A stretch of 64,000 nt of DNA from an uncultured Sphingopyxis sp. (GTDB lineage: Bacteria > Pseudomonadota > Alphaproteobacteria > Sphingomonadales > Sphingomonadaceae), in contig NZ_LT598653.1 of NCBI RefSeq assembly GCF_900078365.1, positions 1,116,001 to 1,180,000 on the forward strand, given 5' to 3'. The number at the start of each line of letters is the position of its first letter. Within the stretch, counting starts at the first letter, position 1. The position numbers and the translations under genes were made by a program. The notes under the pieces were generated by a model. It worked only from the letters and a program-made list of their open reading frames with translations. It did no database searches and was not told the DNA's origin. Shown here piece after piece: positions 62,068 to 64,000 of the stretch.

Positions 62068-63333
62068 TCAGCGAAGCGGGCGGAAGGCCGCGCGGACTTC
62101 TTCGGCGAACAGCTGCGGCTGCTCCCAGGCGGCGAAATGACCGCCGTCGCTTACCTCGTTGAAATAAGTGAGGTTGGTGTAGCAGCGTTCGGCCCAGCTT
62201 TTGGGCGCGCGGAAAATCTCGCCGGGAAAGACGCTGACCGCGACGGGCATGTCGATGATGCCGCGCGCGTTGAAATTGTTCGAATGGTCTTCCCAATAGA
62301 TGCGCGCGGCCGAAGCGCCGGTGCCCGTCAGCCAGTAGAGCGAAATATCGTCGAGGATCGCGTCGCGGCCGAGCACGCGCTCGGGCTGGCCGTCAGCATG
62401 GACCCACTGCGCGATCTTTTCATACATCCACGCTGCCATCCCGACCGGCGAGTCTACCAGCGAATAGCCGATCGTCTGCGGCCGCGTGTTCATCATGGCG
62501 GCATAGGCCGAATTGTCGCGGTAGAAGGCTTCGAGCTGGTCGAACGCGCCGCGCTCCTTTGCGCTCAGGCCGGCGGGGGCGGGGTCGCCTGCCGCGAGCG
62601 TGCGGGCGATGTCGGCGGGGACCACGGCGGGCATGTTGAGGTGAATGCCGAGCAGGCCGGGCACGTGCTGGAGCGCCATGCGCTGCGAGATGACCGAGCC
62701 GCAATCGCCGCCCTGGCTGACGTAGCGATCATAGCCGAGACGCAGCATCAGCGTCGACCACGCGCGTCCGATATGGTCGGAGCCCCAGCCGGCGACCGCC
62801 GGCTTGCCGGAAAAGCCGAAACCGGGGATCGAGGGGATGACGAGGTGGAAGGCGTCCTCAGCCTTGCCCCCATGCGCGGTCGGGTTGGTGAGCGGATCGA
62901 TCACGCGCATGAATTCGAGGATCGAGCCCGGCCAGCCATGCGTCAGGATCATCGGCATCGCCTTGTCATGGCGCGAGCGCACATGGATGAAGTGGATGTC
63001 GAGCCCGTCGATTTCGGTGACGAACATCGGCAGCGCGTTCAGCCGCGCCTCGACCTTGCGCCAGTCATAGTCGCCGGCCCAATGGCGCATCAGCGGTTCC
63101 AGCGTCTGGCGGCGCACGCCTTGTCCATCGTCGGCGACCGGCTGCGCGTCGGCCCAGCGCGTCTCCGCGATACGGCGTTTCATCGCCGCCAGATCGGCGT
63201 CGAGGATCGCGACCTTGAACGGCCGGATCGCGGCAGTGCCGGCGCGGGCGAGGGGCGGAACGGCGGCGATCGCGCCGAGCGCGGCGGCAGCGGCCACGAA
63301 TCCGCGGCGTGAAGTCGTAAAATCTGCGGACAA
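62068..63333 (-). CDS. Tat-exported epoxide hydrolase (EHN type)
   Basis: This 421-residue protein starts with a twin-arginine signal (TTSRRGFVAAAAALGAIAAV). An EHN N-terminal region follows (FKVAILDADLAAMKRRIAET). The alpha/beta fold has MILTHGWPGSILEFMRVIDP near residue 130, the nucleophile region YVSQGGDCGSVISQRMALQH near 205 with Asp, and VSDGGHFAAWEQPQLFAEEV near 400 with His. It would open epoxides, possibly in the periplasm; the natural substrate is unknown. A symmetric repeat lies just upstream. Confidence 0.9.
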   Translation of the reverse strand: MSADFTTSRRGFVAAAAALGAIAAVPPLARAGTAAIRPFKVAILDADLAAMKRRIAETRWADAQPVADDGQGVRRQTLEPLMRHWAGDYDWRKVEARLNALPMFVTEIDGLDIHFIHVRSRHDKAMPMILTHGWPGSILEFMRVIDPLTNPTAHGGKAEDAFHLVIPSIPGFGFSGKPAVAGWGSDHIGRAWSTLMLRLGYDRYVSQGGDCGSVISQRMALQHVPGLLGIHLNMPAVVPADIARTLAAGDPAPAGLSAKERGAFDQLEAFYRDNSAYAAMMNTRPQTIGYSLVDSPVGMAAWMYEKIAQWVHADGQPERVLGRDAILDDISLYWLTGTGASAARIYWEDHSNNFNARGIIDMPVAVSVFPGEIFRAPKSWAERCYTNLTYFNEVSDGGHFAAWEQPQLFAEEVRAAFRPLR

Positions 63334-63394
63334 ATCTCGTCTCCTGAGTGCGGGAAAGGATCGGCTGAAGACATAGCGGCATCGCCGCGGGCCG

Positions 63395-63466
63395 CCCGTT
63401 AGGCGTGGTGAGGTGATGTTAGGCTCGCTGCGCGCAAACTAACGCGCGCCGTCGGCGACTAACGGG
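63395..63466. promoter_or_regulatory. Symmetric GTTAG/CTAAC array, candidate operator
   Basis: GTTAG occurs at 63398 and 63418, and CTAAC at 63439 and 63459. The outer pair extends to CCCGTTAG and CTAACGGG. The spacings are exactly mirrored: 20 bases within each side, one centre at 63430/63431. It sits between the divergent epoxide hydrolase and thioredoxin-like genes. Confidence 0.6.
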
Positions 63467-63538
63467 TGGCGCGCATGGGGCGCCTTACATTGCGATGACC
63501 GGATCGTTCGGAACCGGCTGCAATGGAAGGCAGGCATC

Positions 63539-64000
63539 ATGACCAAAAGACGATCGATCGGCTTCATCGCCGCGGCGCTCGTCGCTGCAGGCGCGGTTAC
63601 CGCGGTCTGCTTCGGCGACGCTCTCGCCATTGCCCACGCACAAAGCGCGCCATTCGGTGCGACAGCGCGGCCGCTGGAGGTGCTCGGTTCCGCAAAGCCG
63701 TGGCTCACCGCCGTTCCGGGCGGCCCGCAGGCGCTGCGCGGCAAGGTCGTGGTCGTGAATTTCTGGACCTATTCGTGCATCAATTCGCTGCGCGCGCTGC
63801 CCTATCTTCGCGCGTGGGACGAGCGTTATGGCGACAAGGGCCTCGTCGTGGTGGGCGTCCACGCGCCGGAATTCGGGTTCGAGCATGATACCGCGAGGGT
63901 GCGCCAGGCGGCGAACCAGCTTGGGGTGCGCTATCCCAACCTGCAGGACAATGATTATGCGGTGTGGCAGCGTTTCGCGAACCAGGGCTGGCCGGGATTT
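63539..64000 (+). CDS. Thioredoxin-like exported protein, C-x-x-S active site (3' end outside window)
   Basis: The readable 154 residues begin with a signal or anchor (IGFIAAALVAAGAVTAVCFG) and then a TlpA/DipZ-type thioredoxin fold: RGKVVVVNFWTYSCINSLRA, LPYLRAWDERYGDKGLVVVG and VHAPEFGFEHDTARVRQAAN. The usual pair in this group is C-x-x-C (CINC); here it is CINS, so the second cysteine is Ser. It would act in the periplasm as a monothiol or peroxidase-like protein. The C-terminal part lies beyond the window. It is divergent from the epoxide hydrolase gene. Confidence 0.8.
   Translation, partial: MTKRRSIGFIAAALVAAGAVTAVCFGDALAIAHAQSAPFGATARPLEVLGSAKPWLTAVPGGPQALRGKVVVVNFWTYSCINSLRALPYLRAWDERYGDKGLVVVGVHAPEFGFEHDTARVRQAANQLGVRYPNLQDNDYAVWQRFANQGWPGF

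Overview
The window is a chromosomal segment of a GC-rich alphaproteobacterium. The order dapA, smpB, cckA, recA, alaS, the CckA/ChpT phosphorelay proteins, a GTTC-N7-GTTC SOS box before recA and the overall gene style point to Sphingomonadales, most likely a Sphingopyxis-like organism. This is judged from gene content and recalled synteny, not from a database search. The window opens inside ppk1 and closes inside a thioredoxin-like gene.

Layout. 0-9.2 kb: polyphosphate genes (ppk1 end, ppx, later a PPK2 kinase) around rnd, a sugar-lactone-oxidase-type FAD enzyme, aspS and an alpha/beta hydrolase. 9.2-14.4 kb: a DnaJ-domain protein, mtgA, an outer-membrane-type protein, a small membrane protein, rpoH and rluD. 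14.6-20.7 kb: chpT, then a tight cheA-cheW-cheY-cheB-cheR cluster. 20.7-27.3 kb: an AmpD-like amidase, the RNase P RNA, a 51-residue membrane protein, a GreA/GreB-type factor, a soluble lytic transglycosylase, dapA, smpB and a DUF2062 protein. 27.4-39 kb: an M13 metallopeptidase, cckA with an overlapping receiver protein, recA, a ureohydrolase-fold protein, a GST, alaS and an AHSA1-type protein. 39-43 kb: a holin/endolysin pair of gene-transfer-agent type, a quinone oxidoreductase, an EF-hand protein and two TSUP permeases. 43-51 kb: tRNA-Pro, yajC-secD-secF, a glycosyltransferase, a divergent XRE / DUF6456-like regulator pair, a DUF454 protein, a leucine-dehydrogenase-type enzyme and tRNA-His. 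51-64 kb: a 2OG-Fe(II) oxygenase, a SIMPL protein, a split Uup-type ABC-F gene, and an accessory region rich in exported redox enzymes and hydrolases.

How the parts connect. CckA and ChpT are two steps of the phosphorelay that controls CtrA. In several alphaproteobacteria CtrA also influences motility and release of gene transfer agents, and chemotaxis genes, a GTA-type lysis cassette and a candidate GTA regulator pair all lie in this window. The 54.9-58.0 kb operon encodes an exported PLP-fold protein, a Tat-exported FAD oxidase and a lipoprotein cytochrome c, which looks like one periplasmic redox unit. The 58.2-64 kb block adds a TetR regulator, three exported alpha/beta-hydrolase-fold enzymes, cytochrome P460, Ohr and a thioredoxin-like protein.

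The clearest unusual signals are in the DNA itself. A 95-bp palindromic insertion with a 21-bp direct repeat splits the ABC-F gene and appears to create a stop/restart junction. A three-copy interspersed repeat shows compensatory changes in its stems. About fourteen short paired-hairpin repeats lie between genes. Two symmetric candidate operators sit near the redox/hydrolase genes.
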